Source: Zygnema cylindricum | Taxonomy: Eukaryota; Streptophyta; Zygnematophyceae; Zygnematales; Zygnemataceae | Assembly (NCBI GenBank): GCA_037447655.1 | Contig: JBBHKE010000092.1 | Coordinates: forward strand, 124,001 to 188,000 | Length of the DNA: 64,000 bases | Direction: 5' to 3' | Shown here: one piece after another, positions 10,744 through 21,627 of the stretch | How the letters are laid out: every line of letters starts with the position of its first letter | How positions within the stretch are numbered: position 1 is the stretch's first letter | Notes under the pieces: generated by a model | The model's input: the letters and a program-made list of their open reading frames with translations, nothing else | What the model was told of the DNA's origin: nothing | Database searches by the model: none | Position numbers and translations under genes: made by a program

Positions 10744-11771
10744 GGTTATGGGCCCACCCTCTAGGGTGCCTATCTTCAATGGATCTAGGTTCATCTATTG
10801 GGAAGCCATGATGACATGGGCTTTGTACGAAAACGATATTGGGGTATTTGTGAGTGGACAAGTGAAACTTCCACCTCAGGGAACTCCACCAAGGTTTGGT
10901 GGAATAAGGTTTACTGCATCAGCATCTATTGGAGAAGAGTAGGCAGATGATGGGGACAGCAGTGTGTCCGAAAAAGGGAAAGAGAACAAGACGCGTGTTA
11001 CTCCTATTGCCCCTATTACCACGGCACCTGGAGCGTCAGCCGTGAAGACCGCGGAGAATGACACCCAAACGTGGGAAGACATCAACATGGCTCCCAAAAA
11101 CTTTATTCTAAGACACCTCAATCAAGATTTGGCAACCCTCCACTTTCACATTTACAAGGCCGAGGAGTTGTGGGTGAGTTTGATGGAAATCTATAGAGCT
11201 GGTACTATTTAGGAGCTCCACTTGGTTGAATAAAAGTTAGGAAATTATACTTACAAAGGGGGAAAGATGTAAGACTACTGTAATGATCTGTCTTCTTTGT
11301 ATATGGAGATGGAGAGTGCCGGGTGGACAGTTATAATGAAGATGAAAGTTAACACTCTATGATGAAGTTACCCAACGAGTATGAAAACATAGTGTACCTT
11401 GTACAAGAAATGACTAACAGTTGATGGAAGTGGAATACAGTGGTCCGGATGATACTTGTTTAGGAAAACACAATTAAGATTAAGAGAGGGGGAATGAGCA
11501 TTCAAGCTCTAGCTGCAGTAGCAAACCGGTGGGGGAAGGATCCGAAGAAACGGTACAAATGAGAGAGAGATCAGTCTAGGGGACCGAGATCCCCAAAGGG
11601 TATTTGTCATTTTTGCAAAAAACCGTGACACTTGATAGGGGATTGTGTGAAGCTGTCGGAGCAGAGGCTTCATGAGAACCGTGGAGGGGGTTCTTCCGAA
11701 GGGAAGAAGAAGGCACTTGTGGTCACAAAAGTGAAAGGAGAGATCGAGGATGAGTCCTCTAAAGAGGAGGA
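10724..11771 (+). pseudogene. copia Gag, element D (5' part of split gene)
   Basis: Gag starts in the LTR and reads through the primer-binding site (VMGPPSRVPIFNGSRFIYWEAMM). The capsid-like core (KNFILRHLNQDLATLHFHIYKAEELWVSLMEIYRAGTI) is followed by stops and a small deletion near 11360. The zinc knuckle (11605-11646) has a stop in place of its Gly codon (TGA). The gene stops at 11771 in the acidic linker after the knuckle and continues at 18218, on the far side of element C. D is therefore the older host of C. Confidence 0.85.
10744..10758 (+). promoter_or_regulatory. primer-binding site, perfect half-tRNA-iMet match
   Basis: GGTTATGGGCCCACC is the exact complement of GGTGGGCCCATAACC in the anticodon arm of plant initiator tRNA-Met (tRNA sequence from general knowledge). 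It directly follows the LTR end TTGCA and lies within the gag reading frame. Confidence 0.85.
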
Positions 11772-12823
11772 TGTAGAAATTAATGGTTATTTATAGTATT
11801 TTCTAGGTCTAAAATGAAAGGCAGAAAAGAAGCTAAGGCAGTCTACTTTTAACTCCTCTCTTCAGCTCCCACACTTGTCGTAGTCACTAAAAGTTGAAGA
11901 GGAAGCTAGTGCCATGGCTGCCTATGCTGCTTAATAGATAGAGAGACAGGTGGTAGATTTTGGTAGATTTACCAAAATATAGTTGGCAGACCCAAGATTT
12001 GATCTTGGTACATGCCGTCCGTCAAGTCTAAAATAGACAGTAACTTTATCGTGTAGTCTAGGATTGGTGCTGAGACATATAGGGTTTGACAAATATATAA
12101 ATTGTGAAGCGTGACCTAATTCATTTAATTCTAACTAGGGATGTTGTGCATAGATACATGTTTGTAAAGTACGGAGTACAGTATGGTTCTGAAACGAATA
12201 CCACGCATTTTGTTTCGATAGCGAAACAAATATCGCGCAAGGATTTATGACATATGCGATTAAAACCTGGTTTCGATCGGACGGCCGCGATGGATGGTGA
12301 GATAGCGGAATAGGATTTTGGAGGTTTTTGGTCACCGCCACATCAATTGACACGTGGCACGACCACATTGGATTACGACATCTTTGAGGATTACATGAAC
12401 GAATCCAGATATGACATGTGTCGATTGGTTAGCCATGTTCTACAATGGCCGTACAGAAAGTATACCGGCACTTGTACCTTTCTTTACAACACAAAATTTT
12501 GATTGGTGCCGTACTTCATTAGATAGAGTTTTAGAGAGAGATAGGACTTAGAAAATTTGGTAGACAGGACCCACTCTCCTAGAGATCCTCTCCTCAAAAG
12601 GTCAACTTTGACCCTTTATAACTTACTACTCAGGGGAGCAAATTCACAGAATCTTTTCGCTATCGACTCAAAGGAGTCTTGCCTTCACATGGTTAGAGGT
12701 GGTTAGAGTTTTTGTTTGCAAAGGTGGCAGTTATTTTTGCTGGAACTCAAAGGGGTCACGGTTATCCTAGAGGCTTCGTGTGAGCTAGTTTCTTTGAGGT
12801 CCAATGGAGGTCTCATAGTTGCA
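11772..12823 (+). repeat. 5' LTR of element C
   Basis: TGTAGAAATTAATGG to CATAGTTGCA. It contains the hairpin (11854-11866 with 11892-11902), the antisense tRNA-like module (11987-12070), a GATTGG inverted CCAAT motif near 12500, and the GGTCAACTTTGACC repeat. Confidence 0.92.
11987..12070 (-). other. antisense tRNA-like module in 5' LTR of C
   Basis: Minus-strand reading gives an A-box-like CTACACGATAAAG and a B-box-like CCAAGATCAAATC. It is offset 215-299 bp from the LTR start. Confidence 0.45.
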
Positions 12824-13770
12824 GGTTATGGGTCAGCCTCTAGGATGCCCATCTTTAATGGAACAAGCTTCATATAATGGGAGAGTATGATGCTAGGAGC
12901 TCTATGTGAGAAAATGTTTTGGGGAATAGTGAGTGGGCGAGTGAGGCGTCCATCTAGTCTTGGCATCCCTCTAGGGTTTAGAGGAAGCCGATTCACAAGA
13001 GATGTAGATCCATCTCCAACGAAGGAGACAAAGGAAGGGGAGGTGGTGGACAAAGGAAAGGAGAAAGAGAAGATCACACTGAGAGCTACCGGTTCAGCAT
13101 TCATGTTACCTATTCCGAGGAACGAGGAGAATGATACTGATACCTAGGACTACAACAATATGGCGGCAAAGCACTTCATTCTCCGCCATCTTACTCAAGG
13201 GCTTGCATCTCCTCATTTGAAGGTAGAGAGGGCATCCGATCTTTGGGTGGCTCTTATAGAGATGTATCGAAGTGGTACGATTCAGCAACAGCAGTTGGGT
13301 GATCAGAAAATTAACGCATATGTATACAACGGGGGGAAAATGTTAAATTTTTGTAATAAGCTCGCAACACTTTTCATGGAGCAAGAGAGTGCTGGACAGG
13401 TTGAAACTGAAATAATGAAGGTTAACTGCTTGCTCATAAAGTTACCAGATGAGTTCGAGAACATAGTTAATCGTGTGCAGGACTTGCTAAACTCTAGGTG
13501 GATATGGAATTCAGGGGTAGGGATGATTCCTCTTCGGGAAAACATGATTGAGATCCGAAGGGGAGGAAAGAGAGGGCAAGCCTTGGCAGCTGGGACCAAC
13601 TGAAGGAACTAGGATTCTAGGAAACCGGTTGGAAATTATTGAGGGGGGTGGGGCGAAAAATCAGATCGAGGAGTTTGGACCAAGGGCTCCGAATGGTTTG
13701 CGTCATTTTTGTAAGAAACTAGGGCACTATATGGCAGAATGCACTAAGCTAACCGAACTTTAGTTAAAGC
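12804..13770 (+). pseudogene. copia Gag, element C
   Basis: The ATG in the LTR at 12804 is followed by a stop (TAG, 12816-12818) and a one-base loss in or just after the primer-binding site. Downstream the Gag core is well kept (NNMAAKHFILRHLTQGLASPH, LWVALIEMYRSGTIQQ, AYVYNGGKMLNFCNKL, LIKLPDEFENIVNRV). The zinc knuckle at 13701-13742 has lost its first Cys (CGT instead of TGT). Stops occur near 13144, 13601 and 13761. Confidence 0.85.
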
Positions 13771-13933
13771 AAGGACAGATTGGTGGACCTTAAAGAGGAA
13801 AGAAAAAGGCTCTTGTGACTCAGGTACACGAGGCGCAATCCGAGGACGATGACGGTGAGCTCTTACTGGATGAGGAGTCGAGGCAAATACTGAGGTCGAA
13901 ATTCCTCGAAAGCAGAAGTGTGCTTTTGGAGGT

Positions 13934-15079
13934 TTGAAAGGTGAAGAAGGTTGGATTGTGGATTCCGGTGCCTCCATGCACATGTGTAAGGATAAACACC
14001 TGTTCACAAAGATGAGAAAGATTCCCATCGTAGAGATAGAGTATGGGGATGGGAGGGTAGTCACTACTACTATGGTAGGATCGGTAGATCTGAATGCCTT
14101 ATTGGAGGGAAAGACATCTATAATGACATTCTTTGATGTGTTGTTTATTCCAGAGTTAAAAAAAAACCTCATCTCAACGTCTTTGTTAGATGATAAGAGT
14201 TTTGAGACTAGCATAAGAAAGAGAACCTTTACTGCTAGCTTTGAGGAGGAAGTTTATTTCACTGCTGAAATAGGTAGCTAAGGGATGTTTATGCTGATTT
14301 TAACCAATGAAAAGAAGAAACTTTACTATGATGGTGTTCATGATATTATGTTGTGGCATAAGAGGCTTGGACATGTGAATCTAGATAAGTTGAAAGAAAT
14401 GAAAAAGATGGGAATAGTGGAAGGTATTTATTTCCGAGAAAGTGAAAACCTAAGTGACTGTAGTGGTTGTGCTCAAGGTAAAGCACACAGATCACCCTTC
14501 CCAAAAGAAGCCACTTTGAAAGGGGAAAAAGTGTTAGACTTGGTACACACTGATATTTGGGGACCGACCAAATTGCCCTCACCCAGTGGTAAAAGGTTAA
14601 TGATGACAATCATTAACGATTGGCCTCGATACTCTATAGTCTATTTTTTGAAAAATAAACTAGAGGCCCCACAAGTCTTTAAGGAATATAAAGCATGTTG
14701 TGAGAAACTCCATGAAACCCCTATTAAGAGAGTAAGGAGTGAAAATGGGGGAGAGTATACCTGGAATAAGTTTGAGGATTTTTTGAGAGAAGATGGAGTG
14801 CAACACCAAAAGACAGTTCCTAAAAATCCTGAGCAGAATGGCGTAGCCGAGAGATTAAATAGAACTCTAAGTGATAGTGCCGGGAGTATGCTCTCACATA
14901 AGAAAATAGGAAGGAGATTTTGGGCCGAAGCTATGAACTGTGCAAATTATCTCAAGAATATAGTTCTTACCTCAGCAGTAAAAGGCCAAACTCCTTATGA
15001 GAGATGTACCGGCCGAAAACCAGATGTTTCACTTTTAAAGGTTTTCAGTAGTCAAGTATTTAGCCTAGACACATATTAG
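13934..15079 (+). pseudogene. copia protease and integrase, element C
   Basis: Protease active site IVDSGASMHM (Asp-Ser-Gly codons 13961-13969). One stop near 14279 replaces Gln. After it come the pre-integrase zinc region (LWHKRLGHVNLDKL ... CSGCAQGKAH), then the integrase core with Asp in LVHTDIWGP and a second block mutated to INDWPRYS, where the catalytic Asp appears as Asn. The third block is PEQNGVAERLNRTL with its Glu. The frame continues to a stop at 15077. It is the most complete integrase of this family in the window. Confidence 0.88.
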
Positions 15080-15091
15080 TCAAATTGGAAG

Positions 15092-17143
15092 TTGGATCCG
15101 AAAAGAAAAACAGGATATTTACTAGTATATAATGAAGATATAAAAGGATATAGATTCTATGATCTCAAGAGAGAAGATATAATCCTAGTAAAGCATGTAG
15201 TGGTCATGGATGAAAGGAAATCTATAGATCCCTTTAAGCATACAAAGACACTCAAAATCATATTTGAGTTAGAAAATTCTGATGACTTTGAGCTTCCTAA
15301 CAATCTAGGTTTTCGAGAAGATGATGATCTTGCAGGTACAAGTAAAATCGAGGAGGATTTCGCCGTTGAACCCCTAGTGCCAACTCCAACCAAAGCGGAA
15401 GACGTGGTGGAAATAGACTCAAAATCTAGGGATACGAGAGAAGTCGAAACTATTAGAAATAATGCATAAGAGCCATCTATTCCAACATCAGAGTTTGAGG
15501 TCGGAACGAGAAGCAGCAAAAGACTGCAAGAGAAAAATGTTAACAACAAGGTAACCAAACTGTCTCATCCCGATGAACCCCAGACTTATGATGAGGCGAT
15601 GAAATGTCCTGAGAGGAACCGGTGGAAGATAGCCATTAATGAGGAGATGGCATCGATTATGGCAGCCAATACGTGGGAATTGGTGGATTGTCCCCCTAAT
15701 AAGAAACCAATCGGGTATAAGTGGGTATTCAAATTGAAACTCAACCCGGATAACATCATTGAGCATTACAAGGCTCGGTTAGTGGCGAAGGGATTTACCC
15801 AAAAAGAGGGAATTGACTACGAAGAGACTTCTGCTGCGGTCGTCAAGTTTCCCTCTGTTCGGATACTTCTTACTATGGCGGTAGCAGAAGACATTAAAGT
15901 GCATCATATAGACATCAAGACGCCCTTCCTACATGGAGAGTTAGAAGAGGAGATTATTATGCGACAGCCGAAAGGATTTGTGGAGCAAGGGGAGGACAGC
16001 AAGGTATGCTGATTGATCGAATCTTTGTATAGGCTGAAACAGGCTCCCCGACAATGGAACAAGAAGCTTGATTAGTTTCTTAAAGGTTTCTCATATATTC
16101 GGATCAGCTCATATCACTCGATTTATTTGTTTGAAGATGAGGAAGGAATTGTTTTTATTGCAATTTATGTTGATGATTTCCTTGTTTTAAGTAAATCTAT
16201 GAATAAAATAAATAAGTTGAAAAATGATTTAAATGGAAGATTTTAGATGAAGGATATAGGAGAAGCAAGGTATAATTTGGGAATTCAGGTAGAGAGAGAC
16301 AGAGATAGAAATATAATAAGATTAACTCAAAAAAAGCCATTAGAAACATGCTAAAAAAATTCCAAATGGACAAGGCTAATAGTTGTACCACTCCTATGGA
16401 ATTAAAGAAGGGTAGTGAGGGGATTGTGGAAAAAGAAGTTATAATCTTGGATGATGAGGTAGGCCCGGAAGAGAAAAGATTTATGCAGACCATCCCTTAT
16501 AGAGAAGTAGTGGGCAGCCTAATATACTTTATGAATTGTACCCGTCCGGACATAACCACAACTGTAGGAGTCCTAAGTAGGAGTCTGAATGCTCCCACTA
16601 AGAAAGATTGGGAGGCAGCTAAGAGAGTCCTTAGATATCTCGTAGGAACTAGAGATCTATGGTTGCATTTGGGTGGGAACAATACTAAAATCACCACTTT
16701 GAGTGATGCCAGCTATGGGGATGCTCCGAAGAGGAGATGCACTTCTAGATATATATTATATGTGGGTGATGGGGCTTATTGTTGGAGTAGCAAACAACAA
16801 AAGTTTATTGCTCAGTCCACCATGGAGGCTGAGTATATGGCCTGTTGCTGTGTTGTAAAAGAATTGATGTGGGTCAAGTCTTTGCTTGGTGAGCATGATC
16901 ACCTTAAGAGTGGTGTGCAGAAAATATTTTGTGATAATCAGGCAGGAATCGCTATTTTTAACAATCCTAAACATCATTTTAAAGCCAAACATATGGACAT
17001 TAGACTCAGTTTTGTTAGAGAGAAGGTAAAAAACAAGATAATCAGTTTAGAGTACAGACGAGATAGCGAGGTGGTAGCAGATATGATGACCAAACCTGTG
17101 CCTTCCCCTAAGCTAATTTTATGCCGGAGAAATGTGGTCTAAA
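15092..17143 (+). pseudogene. copia reverse transcriptase and RNase H, element C
   Basis: Continues from the integrase tail (GYRFYDLKREDIILVKHVVVMDE) through an acidic linker to RT: RWKIAINEEMASI, YKWVFKLKLNPDN, HHIDIKTPFLHGELEEE, catalytic YVDD at 16166-16177, then TRPDITTTVGVLSR. RNase H follows (LSDASYGDAPKRR, STMEAEYMACC, CDNQAGIAIF, HMDIRLSFVRE, MMTKPVPSPK). Stops occur near 15467, 16009, 16072 and 16242, and there is a frameshift near 16330. The C-terminus also shifts just before the LTR. Confidence 0.9.
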
Positions 17144-17172
17144 ATTAAAGAGTGACTAGAAAAAAAGGAGAG

Positions 17173-18217
17173 TGTAGAAATTAATGGATATTTATAGTAT
17201 TTTCTTGGTCTAAAATGAAAGGCAAAAATAGAAGTCGAGGCAATCTGTGTCTAACTCCTCTCTTTAGCTCCCACATTTGTCGCAATCACTAAAAGTTGAA
17301 GAGGAAGCTAGAGCCATAGCTGCCTATGTTGCTTAGGAGATAGAGAGACAGGTGGTAGATTTACCAAAATATACTTGACGGACATTGGATTTGATCCTGG
17401 TACCTGCCGTCCGTCAAGTCTGAAATAGACGGTAGCTTTATCCTGTAGTCTAGGAACGGTGCTGAGACATATAGGGTTTGACAAATATATAAATTGTGAA
17501 GCGTGAACTAATTCATTTAATTGTAACTATAGATGTCGCGCATGGATACATGTTTGTAAAGTATAGAGTACGCTATGGTTCCGAAACAGATACCACTTAT
17601 TTTGTTTCGATAGCGAAACATATATCGCGCAAGTATTTATGACGGCTGCGATTAAAACTCGGTTTCGATCGGACGGCCTCGAAGGATGCCGAGATCGCGG
17701 AATAGGATTTTGGCAATTTTTGGTCACTGCCACATCAATTGACACGTGGCACAACCACATTGGATTACGGCATCTCCACGGGTTACGAGAATGAATCCAG
17801 ATATGACATGTGTCGACTGGTTGGCCATGTCGTACAATGGCCGTACATAAAGTATACCGGCACCTGTACCTTTCATTACAACATAATATTTTGATTGTTG
17901 GCTTACTTCATTAGATAGAGTTTTAGAGAGAGATAGGACTTAATTTTTTTTGGTAAAATAGGACTCTCTCTCACAGAGAGCTTTTGTACAAAAGGTCAAC
18001 TTTGACCCTCTATAACTTATTGCTCAGGGGAGAAAATTTAAAGATTCTTTTTCCTATCGACTCAGGGGAGTCTTCCCTTCACAAGGGTGGATGTGGTTAG
18101 AGTTTTTGTCTGCCAGGGTGGCAGTTATTTTTGCTGGAATAAAAAGAGGTCACAATTATCCTAGAGGCTTATTGTGAGCTGCTTACTCTGAGGGCCAATA
18201 GAGGTCTTAGAGTTGTA
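17173..18217 (+). repeat. 3' LTR of element C
   Basis: Starts TGTAGAAATTAATGG after a purine tract (AAAAAAGGAGAG) and ends GAGTTGTA, the last bases mutated from the family TTGCA. The hairpin is at 17257-17304 and the antisense tRNA-like module at 17388-17462. It differs from the 5' LTR at many positions, so the insertion is not recent. Confidence 0.92.
17388..17462 (-). other. antisense tRNA-like module in 3' LTR of C
   Basis: Minus-strand reading gives the A-box-like TAGACTACAGGATAAAGC and the B-box-consistent GGATCAAATCC about 45 bases apart. Confidence 0.5.
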
Positions 18218-19121
18218 GAGGATGAGAGAGCTTCTTCTTGACGAGAGTTTTGAGGAAAAGGAGATCCCTGAGAAATAGAAGTGTGCTCGCGGAGCAATTC
18301 GGGATGCTCCACAGGAAGGATGGATAATTGATTGAAGTGCATCCATGCATATGTGTCGTGATAAGCACCCTTTACGAAGCTGAGAAAGATCACAAGTGTA
18401 AAGATAGAGAAAGGTGATGGGAGAGTGGTTAGTTCAAATCTAGTGGGGTGGGTAGATTTGAATGTCCTAGTGGAGGGTAAGACATCTATACTCACCTTCA
18501 CAGATGTACACTTCATTCCTCAACTAGGATAAAATCTTGTCTCTACGTCTGTGTTAGATGACAAAGAGTTTGATACCTTCACAAGAAACAGAGTCTTCTT
18601 AGCTGAGTATGGGGATGAAGTCTACTTCACGGGAGATAATGGTAGCGAAAGAATAATTAGGCTTAACCTGAGTAATGAAAAGAAGAATGCTTACTATGTT
18701 GGTGTTCCAAAGTTGATGATTTGGCATAAGCAATTGGGGCATGTGCATTTTGATAAGTTGAGGGAAATGAAAAAGCTTGGTTTCGTAGAAGGCATTCAGT
18801 TTGGGGATGATGAAATGGTGGATGATTGTAGTGGCTGTGCTCAAGGTAAAGCTCACACACTTCCCTTTCCCAAAACCGCCACATATAGGGGTGAGAAAGT
18901 AATAGATTTGGTCCACACAGACATCGGGGGACCCGCAAAAGTACCTTCGGTCGAAGGGAAGAGGCTTATGTTAATAATAACCGATGACTGGTCTAGATAA
19001 TCTAGAGTCTACTTCCTAAAAACAGAGTCTGAAAACAACAACTTACTTCAAAAAATATAAAGCCTGGAGTGAGAAGTTGCATGGAACCCCCATAAAGAGA
19101 ATAAGGAGTGATAGTGGGGAA
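18218..19121 (+). pseudogene. element D continued: protease and integrase fragment
   Basis: Starts with the duplicated GAGGA and continues the linker interrupted at 11771. The protease active site reads IID-stop-S (TGA at 18333-18335 replaces the catalytic Ser codon). The pre-integrase zinc region (IWHKQLGHVHFDKL ... CSGCAQGKAH) and the first integrase Asp (LVHTDIGGP) follow. The gene ends at 19121 in the block preceding NGGEY, where the next LTR begins. Confidence 0.88.
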
Positions 19122-20154
19122 TGTAGAAATTAAAGGTTATTTTAGTATTTTCTAGGTATTGTAAAATATAGAAAAGAAGCAGAAGCAGTCTGCCACTAAC
19201 TCCTCTCTCCAACTCCCACACTTGTCGCAGTAATTGTAAGTTGGAGAGGGAGATAGAGCCATGGCCGCCTATGCTATCCAGACAGGGACATACATTAGAT
19301 TGGTAGATTTACCAAAATAGTAATTAACGGACCCGGGATTTGAACCTAGTGTTTGCCGTCTGTCAAAGCTGCCGGTAGCCGGTAGCCTTAGCTAATTAGT
19401 GTAAGATCAACAGTATACGCTATAGGGTTTGATAATTATATAAAGATTGACACGTAGGATATTTCATTCAACGGGATATTTGGATATAGATACAGTTTGT
19501 GTTGTATGGCGTACTGAATATCAGAAACAAATACCACGTACTTTGTTTCGAAAGCGAAACAAATATCGCGCAAGTATTTATGACGGCTACGAGTGAAATC
19601 CGGTTTAATCAGACGCCCGCAAAGCATGTCGAGATCTCGGAATAGGTTTTTGGCAGTTTGCGGTCGACTTCACATCAATTTACACGTGGCACAACCATAT
19701 TGAATTACAACATATCTGGGGATTATAGAAACGAATCCAAAAATGACATGTGTCGACTTGTTGGCTATGTTGTACAATGGTCGTACAAAAGTACACCAAC
19801 ACCCGTACCTTTCAGTATAACACATTATTATGATTGGTGTCGTACTTCAGTAGATAGAGATTTAGAGAGAGATAGGTCTTAAAAAAATTTGATAGATTGG
19901 ACCCTCTCTCCCAGAGAGCTTTTGTACAAAAGGTCAACTTTGACCCTCCATAACCTATTGCTCAGGGGAGCAAATCCAGAGATTTTTTTTGCTATAGACT
20001 CAGGATAGTCTTACCTTTACGGGAGTAAAGGTGGTCAGAGTTTTTGTCTGCGAGGGTGACAATTATTCTTGCTGAAACACAAAGGGGTCAAGGTTATCTT
20101 ATGGGAATGTGTGAGCTGCCTACTCTCATGACCTATGGAGGTCTCACAGTTGCC
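19122..20154 (+). mobile_element. 5' LTR of element F
   Basis: Starts TGTAGAAATTAAAGG and ends near CACAGTTGCC, then a decayed primer-binding site (AATTATGGGCCCATC). The hairpin stem is perfect here (CTCTCCAACT with AGTTGGAGAG, 19203-19249). The antisense tRNA-like module is at 19328-19412. It interrupts the integrase of element D. Confidence 0.88.
19328..19412 (-). other. antisense tRNA-like module in LTR of F
   Basis: Minus reading contains GGTTCAAATCCCGGG (B box and T-arm). The A-box side (ACTAATTAGCTAAGG) is decayed. Confidence 0.45.
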
Positions 20155-20607
20155 AATTATGGGCCCATCCTCTAGGGTGCCCATCTATAATGGAACTGGC
20201 TTTATATACTGGGAAAGTATGATGACAGGTGCTCTTTGTGAGAAACGGTTTTGGGTAATAGTGAGTGGACGGGCGAGGCATCCATTAAGTCTTGGGATCC
20301 CTCTAGGGTGTATAAGAAGCAGATTCACTAGAGATGCACATTCATCTTGAACTCAGGAGACAAAGGAAATGGAGTTGGTCGACAAAGGGAAAGAGAAGGA
20401 GATGGTCACACCAATAGCAACCAGTTCGGCATTCATGTCACCTATTCCGAGGAACAAGACAATTATATCGATACCTCGAACTACAACAATATGGTGGCTA
20501 AGCACTTCATCCTGCGCCATCTTACTGAAGGGCTTCCATCCCCTCATTTATAAGTAGAGAGGGCATCCGATCTTTGGGCTCTCATATAGATGTACCGAAG
20601 TGATACG
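20135..20607 (+). pseudogene. copia Gag N-terminal fragment, element F
   Basis: ATG at 20135 inside the LTR; the frame passes the primer-binding site (MGPSSRVPIYNGTGFIYWESMM). It is followed by a frameshifted middle and NNMVAKHFILRHLTEGLPSPH. It is cut at 20607 (after MYRSD) by the end of an inverted LTR. The rest of element F is not found in the window. Confidence 0.82.
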
Positions 20608-21605
20608 TGCAATTCTGTGTCCCCCATTTGGACCAAAAATTAAGAAGCCTCTAGGTAGTTTTTGACTAACCCACTTTCAACGAGTGCAACTGCCACCCTA
20701 GCAGATAAATACATAATCTGACTGCACCCCTATGCAGTTTGGACTCCATTGAGTCCACAACAAAAAGAATCAATGAAAACGCCCAACCAGGCGATTAATT
20801 ATAAAGTGGCAAAGATGCCAACATTTATACAAGCTTGTTGGGAGAGAGGCGGCTACCTCCTCAATCCACTAAGTCCCCAACCCTCTCACAACCCCTATCT
20901 ACTGATGTACGGAACTAATCAGAAGATTGTATAGTACAGAATGGTACTACGGCCAATGTACTTTCTGTACGGCCTGTGTACGACAAGGCCATGGAGTGGA
21001 CGCCTATCTTCTCCGTACTTGTCCTCACGCTCCCCGGGATTCCAACTTTCCAATGACATATCGCCACGTGTTGCCAGGTCATGTTACATCCGAAAACCGC
21101 CAAAGCGGCCATTCAGGGATCTCGGCGATGACGTGAGCCGTCGGATCCAAAACGGCTTTAATTCCCAGCCGTTCAAAACAAATGTCCGGTACATATGTTT
21201 CGTGTGGACTTAATTCCCCAACTAGTTTCCATGTATCCTATTTGTAATTTCGTTAATCCGATTAGTCGTCTATCTATTGTTTAAATAGCTATCAAACCCT
21301 ATGTATCCTAACGGACTACTATGATAGACTGGTAAAGGTTGACGGCTATGCCTCCCCCTACCGGTCGGAGGTTCGAGTCTTGCCAGACTTAACCTTTTAG
21401 ATTGAGAGTGACTTAGGTCACTCTTAAGACGTGCCTATAGATCTAAGGCAGCCATGGCTCCACCGCCCTCTCTCTCTTTCAATGACTACAACAAGTATGG
21501 GGGCTAGAGAGAGAAGGTGGAGGCAAGCTGCCTCTGCTTTCCTTTTCCTTTTTTTTTTAATTAAGACCTAGAAAATACCTCTCCTAAATCTAGCGATTTT
21601 CAACA
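20608..21605 (-). mobile_element. 3' LTR of element E (family B), 998 bp
   Basis: On the minus strand it starts TGTTGAAAATCGC after the purine tract complementary to 21606-21622 (CTAGAAAATAAGGGGAG) and ends CACAGAATTGCA. The hairpin is at about 21458-21523 and the tRNA-like module at 21312-21396 (plus strand). Confidence 0.88.
21312..21396 (+). other. antisense tRNA-like module in LTR of E
   Basis: Contains GACTGGTAAAGGTTG (A-box-like) and GGAGGTTCGAGTCTTGCC (B box with a T-arm stem). A T-run follows in CCTTTTAGATT. Confidence 0.5.
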
Positions 21606-21627
21606 CTCCCCTTATTTTCTAGTCTAA

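Larger units (their letters stand above)
11772..18217 (+). mobile_element. near-complete copia retrotransposon, element C (6.4 kb)
   Basis: Two LTRs (1052 and 1045 bp) enclose gag, protease, integrase, reverse transcriptase and RNase H in the Ty1/copia order. The flanks carry a perfect 5-bp target-site duplication GAGGA (11767-11771 and 18218-18222). Removing C and one GAGGA rejoins the linker of the older element D in frame (SSKEED to ELLLDESFEE). The coding region holds multiple stops and frameshifts, so the copy is dead. Confidence 0.93.

Noticed and set aside
6358-17143. Frequent in-frame TAG codons in copia genes, possibly a reassigned stop codon
   Set aside because: TAA and TGA also interrupt the same genes. 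The replaced residues are Trp, Glu, Gln, Lys and Ser with no single amino acid, frameshifts are common, and genes here end normally at TAG. This is decay.
1345-21396. Functional tRNA genes in the LTRs
   Set aside because: A and B boxes are recognisable but no copy has a convincing acceptor stem plus anticodon arm; kept only as tRNA-like modules.
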